Positions 1-7,387 of a stretch of DNA of 14,985 bases are shown in pieces. Origin of the DNA: Synechococcaceae cyanobacterium (GTDB taxonomy: Bacteria; Cyanobacteriota; Cyanobacteriia; PCC-6307; Cyanobiaceae); NCBI GenBank assembly GCA_947460085.1, contig CANHGA010000022.1, positions 1-14,985 of the forward strand, given 5' to 3'. The position numbers and the translations under genes are program-made. Under the pieces are notes generated by a model that was not told where the DNA came from, did not search any database, and was given only the letters and a program-made list of their open reading frames with translations. How positions within the stretch are numbered: position 1 is the first letter of the stretch; each line of letters begins with the position of its first letter.

Positions 1-298
1 ATTTGGGTGATAAGGCTGACCTCACCCCATCTCCCTAACTAGGGTCAGGCAGCCACAGGGGCGGTCTGACGGGAGAAACGAACGATGTTGTTCGCTGTTA
101 CGTGTTTGCTCTTACCGAGCAGGCTTCAGTCACCCTCCTTATACCCCGTCGAAACCATTGCAGCCCCAGGATCTCGAGCCAACCTCAGGCCAGCGGGAGG
201 GGGGGAATGGAGCTGAGCGGAATCGAACCGCTGTCCGAAGCACTGGTGTGAGCCACCTAGTCCGGCCGAAACCGGACCTTGCCATTGTGGCAGCACTT
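1..298 (-). ncRNA. ssrA: Transfer-messenger RNA, circularly permuted two-piece form (5' end of acceptor piece approximate; coding piece may run off the left edge)
   Basis: tmRNA rescues stalled ribosomes and adds a degradation tag to the unfinished protein. Read on the minus strand, the order is permuted. The acceptor piece (about 298-208) comes first, then a spacer of about 40 bases (207-168), then the coding piece (167 downwards). The acceptor piece ends in a T-arm (AGCGG/CCGCT around TTCGATT), then CAGCTCC and a discriminator A at 208; CCA is not encoded. The coding piece starts GGGGCTG at 167-161, followed by the typical tmRNA stretch GGTTTCGACGGGG. GGGGCTG pairs with CAGCTCC over 7 bp and includes a G3-U70 wobble, the alanine identity element. 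The acceptor piece also holds a GTCCGG/CCGGAC hairpin (minus strand, about 274-257). A CTGACC/GGTCAG helix (49-44 with 21-16) encloses the stop codon of the tag, as in helix P5. Two mature RNAs are expected after removal of the spacer; this is inferred from the family, and the outer ends are not visible in sequence. Confidence 0.93.
45..95 (-). other. tmRNA tag-peptide reading frame (ANNIVRFSRQTAPVAA, TGA stop)
   Basis: This short frame inside the coding piece of tmRNA encodes the 16-residue proteolysis tag. The resume codon is GCG (Ala) at 95-93 and the stop is TGA at 47-45. The decoded tag is ANNIVRFSRQTAPVAA. The ANNIV start and the hydrophobic APVAA end match cyanobacterial tags as I remember them, and the C-terminal VAA is the degron read by ClpXP-type proteases. 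The frame lies 72 bases after the 5' end of the coding piece. Confidence 0.92.
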
Positions 299-330
299 GA
301 GCGCTTCACGATGGACCAGGGGCAGGGCGT

Positions 331-1536
331 ATGACCGAACCCATTTCTGGACTGGCGGTGGTGCCACCGGGTCTGGAAGCCCCTGCCGCGGCCGAGCTCA
401 CGGCCTTGGGGGCCCACGCCGTGGTGCCCCTACGCCGGGCCGTGCGCTTCCAAACGGATCTCGCCGGCTTCTACCGCCTGCATCTCCAGGCCCGCCTGCC
501 CTTTCGGTTGCTGCGCGAACTCACCCACTTCCCTTGCTTCGGCAAAGACGACCTCTACGACGGTGTGCAAGCAGCCGTCGATTGGCTGCACTGGCTGCCC
601 CCAGAGGCCAGCTTCCGGGTGGATGCCAGCGGCAGCGCCCCGGGCCTCAACCACAGCCACTACAGCGCCCTCCAGGTCAAAAACGCCATCGTCGACCTGC
701 AGCGCCAGCACTGGGGCGCCCGCTCCTCGGTGAATCTGGACGACCCCGACCTGGCCATCCACCTGCACCTGGGCAACTCTCGGGAGGGGGCCAACTCCCG
801 CCCTGGGGGCTATGGCAACGCCCGCCAGGGCCAGCCTGAGGCCACCTTGAGCCTGGATGGCAGTGGCGACAGCCTGCACCGCCGCGGCTACCGGGCCGCC
901 ATGGGCCTGGCGCCCCTGAAGGAAAATCTCGCCGCCGGGTTGGTCGCCCTCACCGGTTGGGATGGCAGCGTGCCCTTGGCCGACCCCCTCTGCGGCTCGG
1001 GCAGCCTGCTGATCGAGGCGGCCTGTAGCGCCCTGGGCCGGGCTCCAGGCCTGGAGCGCTCCTTTGCCCTCGAGCGCTGGCCAGATTTCGATGCCGCCCT
1101 TTGGGCCCAAGAACGCCAGCAAGCCCTGAGCCTGGCCCGGGAAACCTGTGGGGGCGGCCAGGCCCTGGCAGCGGTGATAGGGATGGAGCAGGACCCCGGG
1201 GTGCTCGATCAAGCCCAGGCCAATGCCGATGCCGCCGGCGTGGCCCCCTGGCTGGATCTGCGCCTGGGCGACTGCCGCGACTTCCAACCACCCAACCAAG
1301 CCGGGATCCTGGTCTGCAATCCCCCCTACGGCGAACGGATTGGCGAGCGCGACGCCCTCGAGCCGCTCTATGCGGATTTGGGCCGGATGGTGAAGGAGCG
1401 CTGCAGCGGCTGGAGCCTATGGCTGCTAAGCGGCAACCCCGAACTCACCGGCGCCCTCAAGATGAAAGCCACCCGCCGGATTCCCGTGAGCAATGGCGGC
1501 ATCGACTGCCGCTGGCTGCACTACGAGATTCGTTAG
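331..1536 (+). CDS. rlmL: THUMP-domain class I SAM-dependent RNA methyltransferase (RlmL/YpsC family)
   Basis: Probable 23S rRNA guanine-N2 methyltransferase (family of the E. coli RlmL N-terminal half, which makes m2G2445, and B. subtilis YpsC). The product is 401 residues, close to the usual length for the stand-alone form. The N-terminal third is a ferredoxin-like plus THUMP RNA-binding region. The C-terminal half is a Rossmann methyltransferase with a SAM-binding motif DPLCGSG at residues 218-224 and the catalytic motif NPPYGERIG from residue 330. NPPY is typical of enzymes that modify an exocyclic base amine, which is why such genes are often mislabelled as adenine-specific DNA methylases. 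The ATG at 331 fits because the conserved N-terminal strand (ISGLAVVPPGLE) begins within a few residues. The gene diverges from tmRNA, so the two must share a short promoter region. Its TAG overlaps the TAA of the convergent downstream gene by 3 bases. The exact target nucleotide is inferred from the family only. Confidence 0.88.
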   Translation: MTEPISGLAVVPPGLEAPAAAELTALGAHAVVPLRRAVRFQTDLAGFYRLHLQARLPFRLLRELTHFPCFGKDDLYDGVQAAVDWLHWLPPEASFRVDASGSAPGLNHSHYSALQVKNAIVDLQRQHWGARSSVNLDDPDLAIHLHLGNSREGANSRPGGYGNARQGQPEATLSLDGSGDSLHRRGYRAAMGLAPLKENLAAGLVALTGWDGSVPLADPLCGSGSLLIEAACSALGRAPGLERSFALERWPDFDAALWAQERQQALSLARETCGGGQALAAVIGMEQDPGVLDQAQANADAAGVAPWLDLRLGDCRDFQPPNQAGILVCNPPYGERIGERDALEPLYADLGRMVKERCSGWSLWLLSGNPELTGALKMKATRRIPVSNGGIDCRWLHYEIR

Positions 1537-1952
1537 CGCCCCAACAGGGCCTTGGTGGTTTTGGTGATGCCGGCGGTGGTTTCTGGCAGGTAGGGCCCCT
1601 GGGTGAGGCGGCCTCCCAGTCGCAAAAAGATTCCGGCCAGCACCACATTCAGGCTCGCTAGGGCCAGGGCTCCATGGATCCAGCTCCACGCCAGGGAATC
1701 GTGCAACCAGAGCAACAGCGCTAACTCTGCGCCAATCAACGAGAGCAGCAGCAACACCAGGCCGCCACTGAGCAGCAGGGCTCCACTGATCAGGCGCCGC
1801 TTTTCCCGATCCACCTCCTGCAGGGCAATCCGCACATGCAGATCCATCACGGAGGTCACCAGGGCGCCCATCCGGCCAGCCGCCGCTCGAGCCGTGGTCG
1901 TGCGGGAGCGCCCCTGGGCGCTGGGGTGGCCGTTATCGCTCACCTCACTCAT
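1533..1952 (-). CDS. Phage holin-like family protein (DUF1469 / Phage_holin_3_6), two membrane helices
   Basis: The product is 139 residues. It has a polar, Ser/Arg-rich N-terminus (1-27), an amphipathic helix (about 28-52, with ALQEVDREKRR), and two hydrophobic segments at about 54-82 and 91-111 joined by a short WLHD turn. A short cytoplasmic tail ends in TKALLGR. This layout is that of the DUF1469 family, small inner-membrane proteins of unknown function often found beside DUF883 proteins in bacteria. Despite the holin name there are no other phage genes nearby, so a lysis role is unlikely. Its ATG overlaps the stop of the upstream DUF883-like gene (ATGA), so the two are almost certainly co-transcribed and translationally coupled. 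Family assignment is by layout and residue pattern, not by a database search. Confidence 0.75.
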   Translation of the reverse strand: MSEVSDNGHPSAQGRSRTTTARAAAGRMGALVTSVMDLHVRIALQEVDREKRRLISGALLLSGGLVLLLLSLIGAELALLLWLHDSLAWSWIHGALALASLNVVLAGIFLRLGGRLTQGPYLPETTAGITKTTKALLGR

Positions 1953-2383
1953 GACGAACGGCGACCTGAAGCCAAGAGCAGACCCAGCAACACACCCACC
2001 CCTGCGGCGATGCCAATCGCCATCAGCGGCTTCTCGCGCACCGGCTTCTCAATCCTGGGCCTGAGGGTGGCATTGAGTTCATCGAGGAGGCTTTCCAGCT
2101 GCGCCTCGAGGGGCTCCAGGGTGCTGGCCAGGCGGCTGGTTTGCTCGCCGGCCACCTGCAGCAGATCGATCAACTGATCTTTCACCACCTCAGCGGTGCG
2201 TCCCGTCTGGCTGGCAATCACCTCGGCCACCTCATCGAAGCTGCCCCGGGTTGCCTCCAGGGTGTGGCGGGCGACGTCAGGCCACTCCCGCTGAATCGTG
2301 GGGATCAGGGCCTCGAAGCGTTCGCGAAAACTGTCGAGTCCAGGGTGCTGCGGGGCCTCCCGCACAGGGCTTTCAGGGGTCAT
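1949..2383 (-). CDS. DUF883 (ElaB/YqjD)-like membrane-anchored helical protein
   Basis: The product is 144 residues and has no recognisable enzymatic motif. Residues 15-105 are predicted helical and amphipathic, rich in Glu, Arg and Leu, with a heptad-like stretch from about 65 to 105. The end, VREKPLMAIGIAAGVGVLLG (about 115-134), is a glycine-zipper membrane anchor of the kind that ends DUF883 proteins such as E. coli YqjD and ElaB, tail-anchored proteins that bind ribosomes in stationary phase. Whether this homologue binds ribosomes is unknown. It starts with ATG at 2383, is divergent from smc across about 100 bases, and its TGA overlaps the start of the holin-like gene. The two products probably act together at the inner membrane (inference). 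Confidence 0.72.
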   Translation of the reverse strand: MTPESPVREAPQHPGLDSFRERFEALIPTIQREWPDVARHTLEATRGSFDEVAEVIASQTGRTAEVVKDQLIDLLQVAGEQTSRLASTLEPLEAQLESLLDELNATLRPRIEKPVREKPLMAIGIAAGVGVLLGLLLASGRRSS

Positions 2384-2430
2384 AGCTGCGGCCGCATCGG
2401 AGCTCTAATCACCCCAAGCTAAGGAGGGGG

Positions 2431-2458
2431 TTGAGATTGGGGAAGGCTCCGCTACATT
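2431..2458 (+). promoter_or_regulatory. Candidate sigma-70-type promoter for smc
   Basis: TTGAGA (2431-2436) and TACATT (2453-2458) are separated by 16 bases and lie 24 bases before the smc start codon. Both hexamers keep the most conserved positions of the -35 and -10 consensus. This is a reading of the sequence only. A start of transcription near 2465 would leave a leader of about 18 bases. Confidence 0.4.
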
Positions 2459-2482
2459 TCTGCTGCTCGGCGCACGGGCCTG

Positions 2483-5400
2483 TTGGTTCATATCAATCAG
2501 GTCGAGCTCACCCATTTCAAGTCCTTTGGCGGATCGATCACGATCCCGCTCGAGGAAGGTTTCACGGTGGTTACGGGGCCAAACGGCTCTGGCAAAAGCA
2601 ACATTCTCGATGGGGTGTTGTTTTGCTTGGGCCTGGCCACCAGCCGGGGCATGCGGGCTGATCGGCTGCCCGACCTGATCAACAGCTCCATGCTTCGGCA
2701 GGGCAAGGCGGCTGAAACGGTGGTCACCGTGCGCTTTGACCTCACCGATTGGCAGCCCGATGGGGCCGAAGCCGGCCTCGAAGCTCCCGAGGAGGGCCCC
2801 TGGATCCAAACCGGGCAGACCGCCTGGAGCGTCAGCCGCCGCCTGCGCGTCGCCCCAGGGGGCACCTACAGCAGCAGCTTTAGCGCCGACGGCGTGCCCT
2901 GCAACCTGCAGCAATTGCAAACCCAGCTGCGGCGCCTGCGGGTGGATCCTGAAGGCAGCAACGTGGTGATGCAGGGCGATGTCACCCGCATCGTCTCGAT
3001 GGGTGCCCGCGACCGGCGCGGCATCATCGACGAGCTCGCTGGCGTGGCCCTTTTCGACAGCCGGATCGAGCAGAGCCGCGGCAAGCTTGATGAGGTGCAA
3101 GAACGCCAGGAGCGTTGCAGCATCGTGCAACAGGAATTGCTGGCCAATCGCCACAAGCTTGAGCGCGACTGCGCCAAAGCCCGCACCTACCAGGACCTCC
3201 GCAACCGCTTCCAAACCGGGCGCCTGCAGGAGCAGGTCCTGACCTTTGAAGCCGCCCAGCACCAATTCCAAGAGCTAGCCAGCCGCCAGCAGGCCCTCAC
3301 CAAACAACAGCTCACGGATCAAGAAGCGATCAGCAAGGCCGAAGCCGAGCTGGCCGTGGCGGCCACCCAGCTCGAGCAGCTGCAACAGGAGGTCAAAGCC
3401 CTCGGTGAAGATCAGCTGATTGCCGTGCAGGCCGAATTGGCCGGCCTGGAAGCCAGCGGCCGCGAACTGGCCCGGCAGGCTGAAAAACACCAGCTCGATG
3501 CCGAGGCCCTGCAACGGCAGCGGCGGGAGCTAGCCATCTCCCAGGGGGACCTGCGCCAACAGCAGCAGCACCTCGATGCCACCTCCGACCAGCGCCAGCT
3601 CGATGACGCTGAAGCCGCCTGTCGCAACGCCGAAGCTGCCGTGGAGCTCTCCCGCCGCCGCCTCGGGGAAGTGGCTGGCCGCTCGGGCAGCTGGCTGGAG
3701 GAGCAAAAGCAACGCAGCCAAGCCCGCCAGAAGCTCAGCGAACAAATCGGGCCCCTCGAAGCCGAGCGCCAGCAGCTCGGCGAGCGCCTGCGCCAGAACC
3801 AGGAGCGGCTGGGGGAGGTGGGCACGGAAGCCCAGGAGGAGGGCGAATCCAACCGCAGCACCCAAGCCAGCCTGCAGGCCGCCGATGGCGAATGGCAACA
3901 GCTCCTTGAGGCTCTGCACAGCACCCAGCAGCAGGTGCAGGAGCTGGCCGAGGCCCTCGCCTTGCAACAGCGCACCCGCAGCCGGCTGGAGCAGGAGCAA
4001 ACCAACCTCGAGCGCGACATTGCCCGGCTCGATAGTCGGCGCGAAACCCTCTCGGAAAGCCGGGGCACCGGTGCCCTCAGGGTGCTGCTGGAGGCGGGCC
4101 TGGAAGGCATCCATGGGGCGGTGGCCCAGCTGGGGGAAGTGGATGAAAACGTGCGCATGGCCCTGGAAGTGGCGGCCGGCGGCCGGCTGGCCCAGGTGGT
4201 GGTCGACGACGACCGCATCGCCGCCAAGGCCATTGAGCTGCTCAAAAGCCGGCGAGCGGGCCGGCTCACCTTCCTGCCCCTCAACAAAATTCGCGGTGGC
4301 TCCAGCAGTGCCAGTGGCTCCACTGGGGGAGCTGCCCTACAGCGGGGCGCCGGCCCTGCCGGCGGCCTGGTGGGCAGGGCGGTGGATCTCGTGCGCCACG
4401 AACCGGTGTATGCGGAAGTCTTCCGCTACGTCTTTGGCGACACCCTGGTCTTCGACAACCTGGCCAATGCCCGCCGGGAACTGGGCCGTTGCCGGGCCGT
4501 CACCCTCGATGGCGAACTGCTCGAGAAGAGTGGGGCCATGACGGGCGGCAGCCTCCAACAGCGGGGCGGCCAACTCAGTTTTGGCAGCAGCCAAGACGGG
4601 GATGAGGCCGAACCCCTGCGCCGCCGGATGCTCGAACTTGGCGAAAGCCTCCTGGCCTGCCGCCGCAAGGAATCGGAGCTCGGCCAGCGCCTCGAAGCGA
4701 TCCGCCCCCAACTGCTGGAGCGCCAGCAGCGCCAGGCCGCCCTGGAGGCCGAGCGCAGTGCCGCCCAGCGGGCCCTCGCGCCCCAATTGCAACGGCAGGA
4801 ACAACTCTCGAGTCGTCTGGTGCAACTGCAGGAGGCCCTCAAGGTCGATCTGCAGCGCCAAACGGAGCTCGAAGAATCCCTGCAGCCGCTCCAACTCCAG
4901 CTCACCAGCCTCGAGGCCGCCGAGGCCGCCGCCCAGGCCTCCGGGGATTCCGCCCGCTGGCAAGGCCTGCAAGCCGAGCTGGAAGCCGCCGACCAGGCCC
5001 TGGCCCTGGCCCGCCGCCAACGGGATGACCTCCTGGCGGCCAGGCGCGAGCGGGCCCTCGCCGCCGAACGCCTCAGCAACCAACTCGAAGCCCTCGCCGC
5101 CGACGAACAACGGCTGGTGGCGGCGGTGAATGCTCTGGTGGCCGAGCGCACCGCCTGGAAAGAGCGGCATCAAGCCGACCAGCAACGCCGCACCGCCCTG
5201 GAAAGCCAGCAAAGCGATCTGCAGACCCGCTTTGGCGAGCGCCGCCGCGCCCGGGATGCCGCCGAAGCCCAGCTGGGGGCCCAGCGCCAGGCCCTGCAGC
5301 AGCAGCAATGGGAGTGGCAGCGGCTCGGAGAAGAGCTCCAGGCCATCGCCGAGCAACAACGGAGCGACCAACGGCGCCTGGAACAGCTCGAGCGCGAACT

Positions 5401-6091
5401 GCCCGACCCCTTGCCCGAAATCCCAGACGACGTGCGCGAGAACGGCCTCGAAGCCCTGCAAACCGAGCTGCGCAGCCTTCAGGCCCGCATGGAGGCCCTC
5501 GAGCCCGTCAACATGCTGGCCCTCGAAGAACTCGAGCAACTGGAAACGCGCCTCGCCGACCTGGAGGAGCGCCTCGACGTGCTGAGCAAGGAGCGGGAGG
5601 AGCTGCTGCTGCGGATCGAAACCGTGGCCACCCTGCGCCAGGAAGCCTTCATGGAAGCATTCACCGCCGTGGACGGCCACTTCAGGCAGATCTTTGCCGG
5701 GCTCTCCGATGGCGAAGGCCATCTGCAATTGGAAAATCCGGAAGCGCCCTTGGAAGGGGGGCTCACCCTGGTGGCCCACCCCAAGGGCAAGGCCGTACGC
5801 CGGCTGAATGCGATGAGCGGCGGTGAAAAGTCGCTAACGGCCTTGAGCTTCCTCTTCGCCCTGCAGCGCTTCCGCCCCTCGCCCTTCTATGCCCTCGACG
5901 AAGTGGACAGCTTCCTGGACGGGGTGAATGTGGAGCGGCTAGCGGCCCTGATTGCCAGCCAGGCCGACCAGGCCCAGTTCATGGTGGTCAGCCACCGGCG
6001 GCCCATGATCGCCGCGGCCACCCGAACGATCGGGGTGACCCAGGCCCGCGGAGCCCATACCCAAGTGGTGGGATTACCGCCAGCTGCTTGA
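2483..6091 (+). CDS. smc: Chromosome segregation/condensation ATPase SMC
   Basis: SMC organises and compacts the chromosome as a dimer that, with ScpA and ScpB, forms a ring around DNA. The product is 1202 residues, a typical SMC length. The N-terminal ATPase lobe has Walker A GPNGSGKS at residues 32-39. Long coiled coils (about 165-525 and 690-1010) are rich in Gln, Glu, Leu and Ala. They flank a hinge at about 528-690 that ends in the conserved GAMTGG (MTGG from residue 686). The C-terminal lobe has the ABC signature SGGEK from residue 1112 and Walker B with catalytic DE at 1139-1140 (YALDEVDSFLD), so the ATPase looks intact. The start is TTG at 2483. It is chosen because MVHINQVELTHFKSFGG is the conserved SMC N-terminus and no in-frame ATG or GTG fits. 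No scpA or scpB lies in the window. A Gly/Ser-rich insertion occurs in the hinge at about 605-627. Confidence 0.97.
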   Translation: MVHINQVELTHFKSFGGSITIPLEEGFTVVTGPNGSGKSNILDGVLFCLGLATSRGMRADRLPDLINSSMLRQGKAAETVVTVRFDLTDWQPDGAEAGLEAPEEGPWIQTGQTAWSVSRRLRVAPGGTYSSSFSADGVPCNLQQLQTQLRRLRVDPEGSNVVMQGDVTRIVSMGARDRRGIIDELAGVALFDSRIEQSRGKLDEVQERQERCSIVQQELLANRHKLERDCAKARTYQDLRNRFQTGRLQEQVLTFEAAQHQFQELASRQQALTKQQLTDQEAISKAEAELAVAATQLEQLQQEVKALGEDQLIAVQAELAGLEASGRELARQAEKHQLDAEALQRQRRELAISQGDLRQQQQHLDATSDQRQLDDAEAACRNAEAAVELSRRRLGEVAGRSGSWLEEQKQRSQARQKLSEQIGPLEAERQQLGERLRQNQERLGEVGTEAQEEGESNRSTQASLQAADGEWQQLLEALHSTQQQVQELAEALALQQRTRSRLEQEQTNLERDIARLDSRRETLSESRGTGALRVLLEAGLEGIHGAVAQLGEVDENVRMALEVAAGGRLAQVVVDDDRIAAKAIELLKSRRAGRLTFLPLNKIRGGSSSASGSTGGAALQRGAGPAGGLVGRAVDLVRHEPVYAEVFRYVFGDTLVFDNLANARRELGRCRAVTLDGELLEKSGAMTGGSLQQRGGQLSFGSSQDGDEAEPLRRRMLELGESLLACRRKESELGQRLEAIRPQLLERQQRQAALEAERSAAQRALAPQLQRQEQLSSRLVQLQEALKVDLQRQTELEESLQPLQLQLTSLEAAEAAAQASGDSARWQGLQAELEAADQALALARRQRDDLLAARRERALAAERLSNQLEALAADEQRLVAAVNALVAERTAWKERHQADQQRRTALESQQSDLQTRFGERRRARDAAEAQLGAQRQALQQQQWEWQRLGEELQAIAEQQRSDQRRLEQLERELPDPLPEIPDDVRENGLEALQTELRSLQARMEALEPVNMLALEELEQLETRLADLEERLDVLSKEREELLLRIETVATLRQEAFMEAFTAVDGHFRQIFAGLSDGEGHLQLENPEAPLEGGLTLVAHPKGKAVRRLNAMSGGEKSLTALSFLFALQRFRPSPFYALDEVDSFLDGVNVERLAALIASQADQAQFMVVSHRRPMIAAATRTIGVTQARGAHTQVVGLPPAA

Positions 6092-6143
6092 GCTGGGGGG
6101 TTAAGCCACAATGGTTCGACAGGGCCAAGGCTGAACCCGTTCT

Positions 6144-7331
6144 TTGACCTCCTCCATTCCCCCTTCTGCTGACCCTGGAGCGGCCAACGCTGCTCCCCGT
6201 GACCGCCTTTGGCTGCGCTCGGAACTTATGGGCACCCAAGTGATTACCCGTGACTCGGGGCGCCGCCTGGGCGTGGTGGGAGAGGTGGTGGTCGATATCG
6301 ACCGCCGGGAAGTGGTGGCCCTCGGGCTGCGCGACAACCCCCTCACCCGCTTCCTGCCAGGTCTACCCCGCTGGATGCCCCTCGATCGCATTCGCCAGGT
6401 GGGCGATGTGATCCTGGTGGATTCGGCCGATTCCTTAAGCGAAGGGTTCAACCCCGAGCGCTACACCAAGGTGATCAATTGCCAGGTGATCACCGAGGCG
6501 GGAGAGCAACTGGGTCGGGTCTTGGGGTTCAGCTTCGACATCGAAACCGGTGAGCTCGCCACCCTGGTGATCGGGGCCGTGGGGGTGCCGCTGCTTGGTG
6601 AAGGGGTGCTGAGCACCTGGGAGCTCACCGTGGAAGAAATCGTGAGCAGCGGGCCCGATCGGATCATTGTTTACGAAGGTGCTGAGGAGAAGCTCAAGCA
6701 ACTCGGCACCGGTCTGCTGGAAAAACTCGGCATCGGTGGCCCGAGCTGGGAGCAGGAGGAACGGGAGCGTTTTCGCACCGGCATGGTGCCCGTGGAAAAC
6801 CAATTGGCCGCCGGTCAGGCCAGCGTGCAGGAGCAGCGCCGCATCCAACCGGCCACCAGCAGGGCCTTTGAACCCGAAGCAGAGCTGGAGTACGTGGAGT
6901 TGGAGGAGCGCCGCCAACAGGAACCCCTGCGCCAACGCCGCTACCTCGACGACGAGCCCGAAACCCGTTCCAGAGAGGGCCGCTTCCCAGAGGGCCGTTT
7001 TCAGGAAGACCGTTACCAAGAAGGCCGTTATCAAAACGAGCCATACCAGGACCAACGCTCCCCCCAGGAGCGCTCTCGCCAAGACAGATATCCAGCAGAC
7101 GGCTATCCAGCAGACAGATATCCCGAAAACCGGTTTCCAGAAGACAGGTACCCCGAAAACCAGTACCCAGAAGAGCGCTATCCCGACCAGCGCCAGCAAC
7201 CCGCTCCCCGCCGCGCAGCGGAACCCCGCCGCGCAGCGGAACCCCAGCCAGAGCCCCGTCGAGATACCGGCCGCGAAACCAAGCGGGAACCCATCGATGT
7301 GGAAGCCGAAGACCTGGGTGATCCCTGGTGA
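6144..7331 (+). CDS. PRC-barrel domain protein with pentad-repeat C-terminal tail
   Basis: The product is 395 residues. The N-terminal half (about 20-175) contains two PRC-barrel-like beta domains, one beginning RSELMGTQVITRDSGRRLG and the second VINCQVITEAGEQLGRVLGF. PRC-barrel domains occur in the photosynthetic reaction-centre H subunit and in RimM, and serve as small protein-binding modules. Cyanobacterial members like this one have no established function that I know of. Residues about 190-275 are charged linker. Residues 279-348 are 14 tandem five-residue units of the form [G/D/N/E]-R-[Y/F]-[P/Q]-[E/A], followed by Pro/Arg/Glu-rich sequence with PRRAAE twice. The tail is likely disordered. 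The TTG start at 6144 is chosen to keep the strand before MGTQ, which belongs to the first barrel; the next in-frame start, ATG 6228, would cut it. It follows smc by 52 bases and may be co-transcribed. Confidence 0.8.
   Translation: MTSSIPPSADPGAANAAPRDRLWLRSELMGTQVITRDSGRRLGVVGEVVVDIDRREVVALGLRDNPLTRFLPGLPRWMPLDRIRQVGDVILVDSADSLSEGFNPERYTKVINCQVITEAGEQLGRVLGFSFDIETGELATLVIGAVGVPLLGEGVLSTWELTVEEIVSSGPDRIIVYEGAEEKLKQLGTGLLEKLGIGGPSWEQEERERFRTGMVPVENQLAAGQASVQEQRRIQPATSRAFEPEAELEYVELEERRQQEPLRQRRYLDDEPETRSREGRFPEGRFQEDRYQEGRYQNEPYQDQRSPQERSRQDRYPADGYPADRYPENRFPEDRYPENQYPEERYPDQRQQPAPRRAAEPRRAAEPQPEPRRDTGRETKREPIDVEAEDLGDPW
6978..7187 (+). repeat. Tandem 15-base (pentapeptide) coding repeat, about 14 units
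   Basis: Fourteen consecutive five-codon units encode variants of GRFPE, DRYQE, DRYPA, NRFPE and ERYPD. Units 6 and 7 (QRSPQ, ERSRQ) are degenerate. The DNA is less conserved than the peptide, since Tyr, Pro, Arg and Gln codons vary between units. The repeat is therefore either old or under selection for amino-acid pattern. Confidence 0.85.
7206..7241 (+). repeat. Exact 18-base direct tandem repeat, two copies
   Basis: The 18-base unit ccccgccgcgcagcggaa occurs twice without a mismatch (7206-7223 and 7224-7241), and cccc follows. It encodes PRRAAE twice near the end of the PRC-barrel protein tail. Perfect identity suggests a recent duplication by slippage. Confidence 0.9.
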
Positions 7332-7363
7332 TCCCAAGCCCCGAAGACCCCGGGTTTAGCGAG

Positions 7364-7386
7364 GCTCTCAACCCTTTTTGAAGGGA
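7364..7386. terminator. Weak hairpin between convergent genes, possible bidirectional terminator
   Basis: The interval between the PRC-barrel gene and msrB holds ACCCTTTTTGAAGGG, a 5-bp CCCTT/AAGGG stem around a short TTTG loop, near the two stop codons. The T-rich part sits in the stem and loop rather than after it, so this is a poor match to an intrinsic terminator on either strand. Confidence 0.25.
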
Positions 7387-7387
7387 C

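Noticed and set aside
331..1536. NPPY methyltransferase as part of a restriction-modification or defence system
   Set aside because: The THUMP-type N-terminal half and overall length fit the RlmL rRNA methyltransferase family, and there is no restriction or specificity gene nearby.
1533..1952. The holin-like gene as a sign of a prophage
   Set aside because: No integrase, terminase, capsid, tail, lysin or att-like repeats are present. The family is common outside phages and its neighbours are housekeeping genes.
4337..5779. A 480-residue open frame on the minus strand opposite smc, and many similar long antisense frames over the methyltransferase, smc and the PRC-barrel gene
   Set aside because: High GC and biased codon use keep the opposite frames open. 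The translations are low-complexity Gly/Leu/Gln/Ala or Arg/Ser strings with no motifs, while the plus strand encodes clear SMC motifs.
6978..7187. Repeat array as a CRISPR or intergenic satellite
   Set aside because: The repeat is in frame with the PRC-barrel protein, has a 15-base period and no spacers, and is conserved at the peptide rather than the DNA level.
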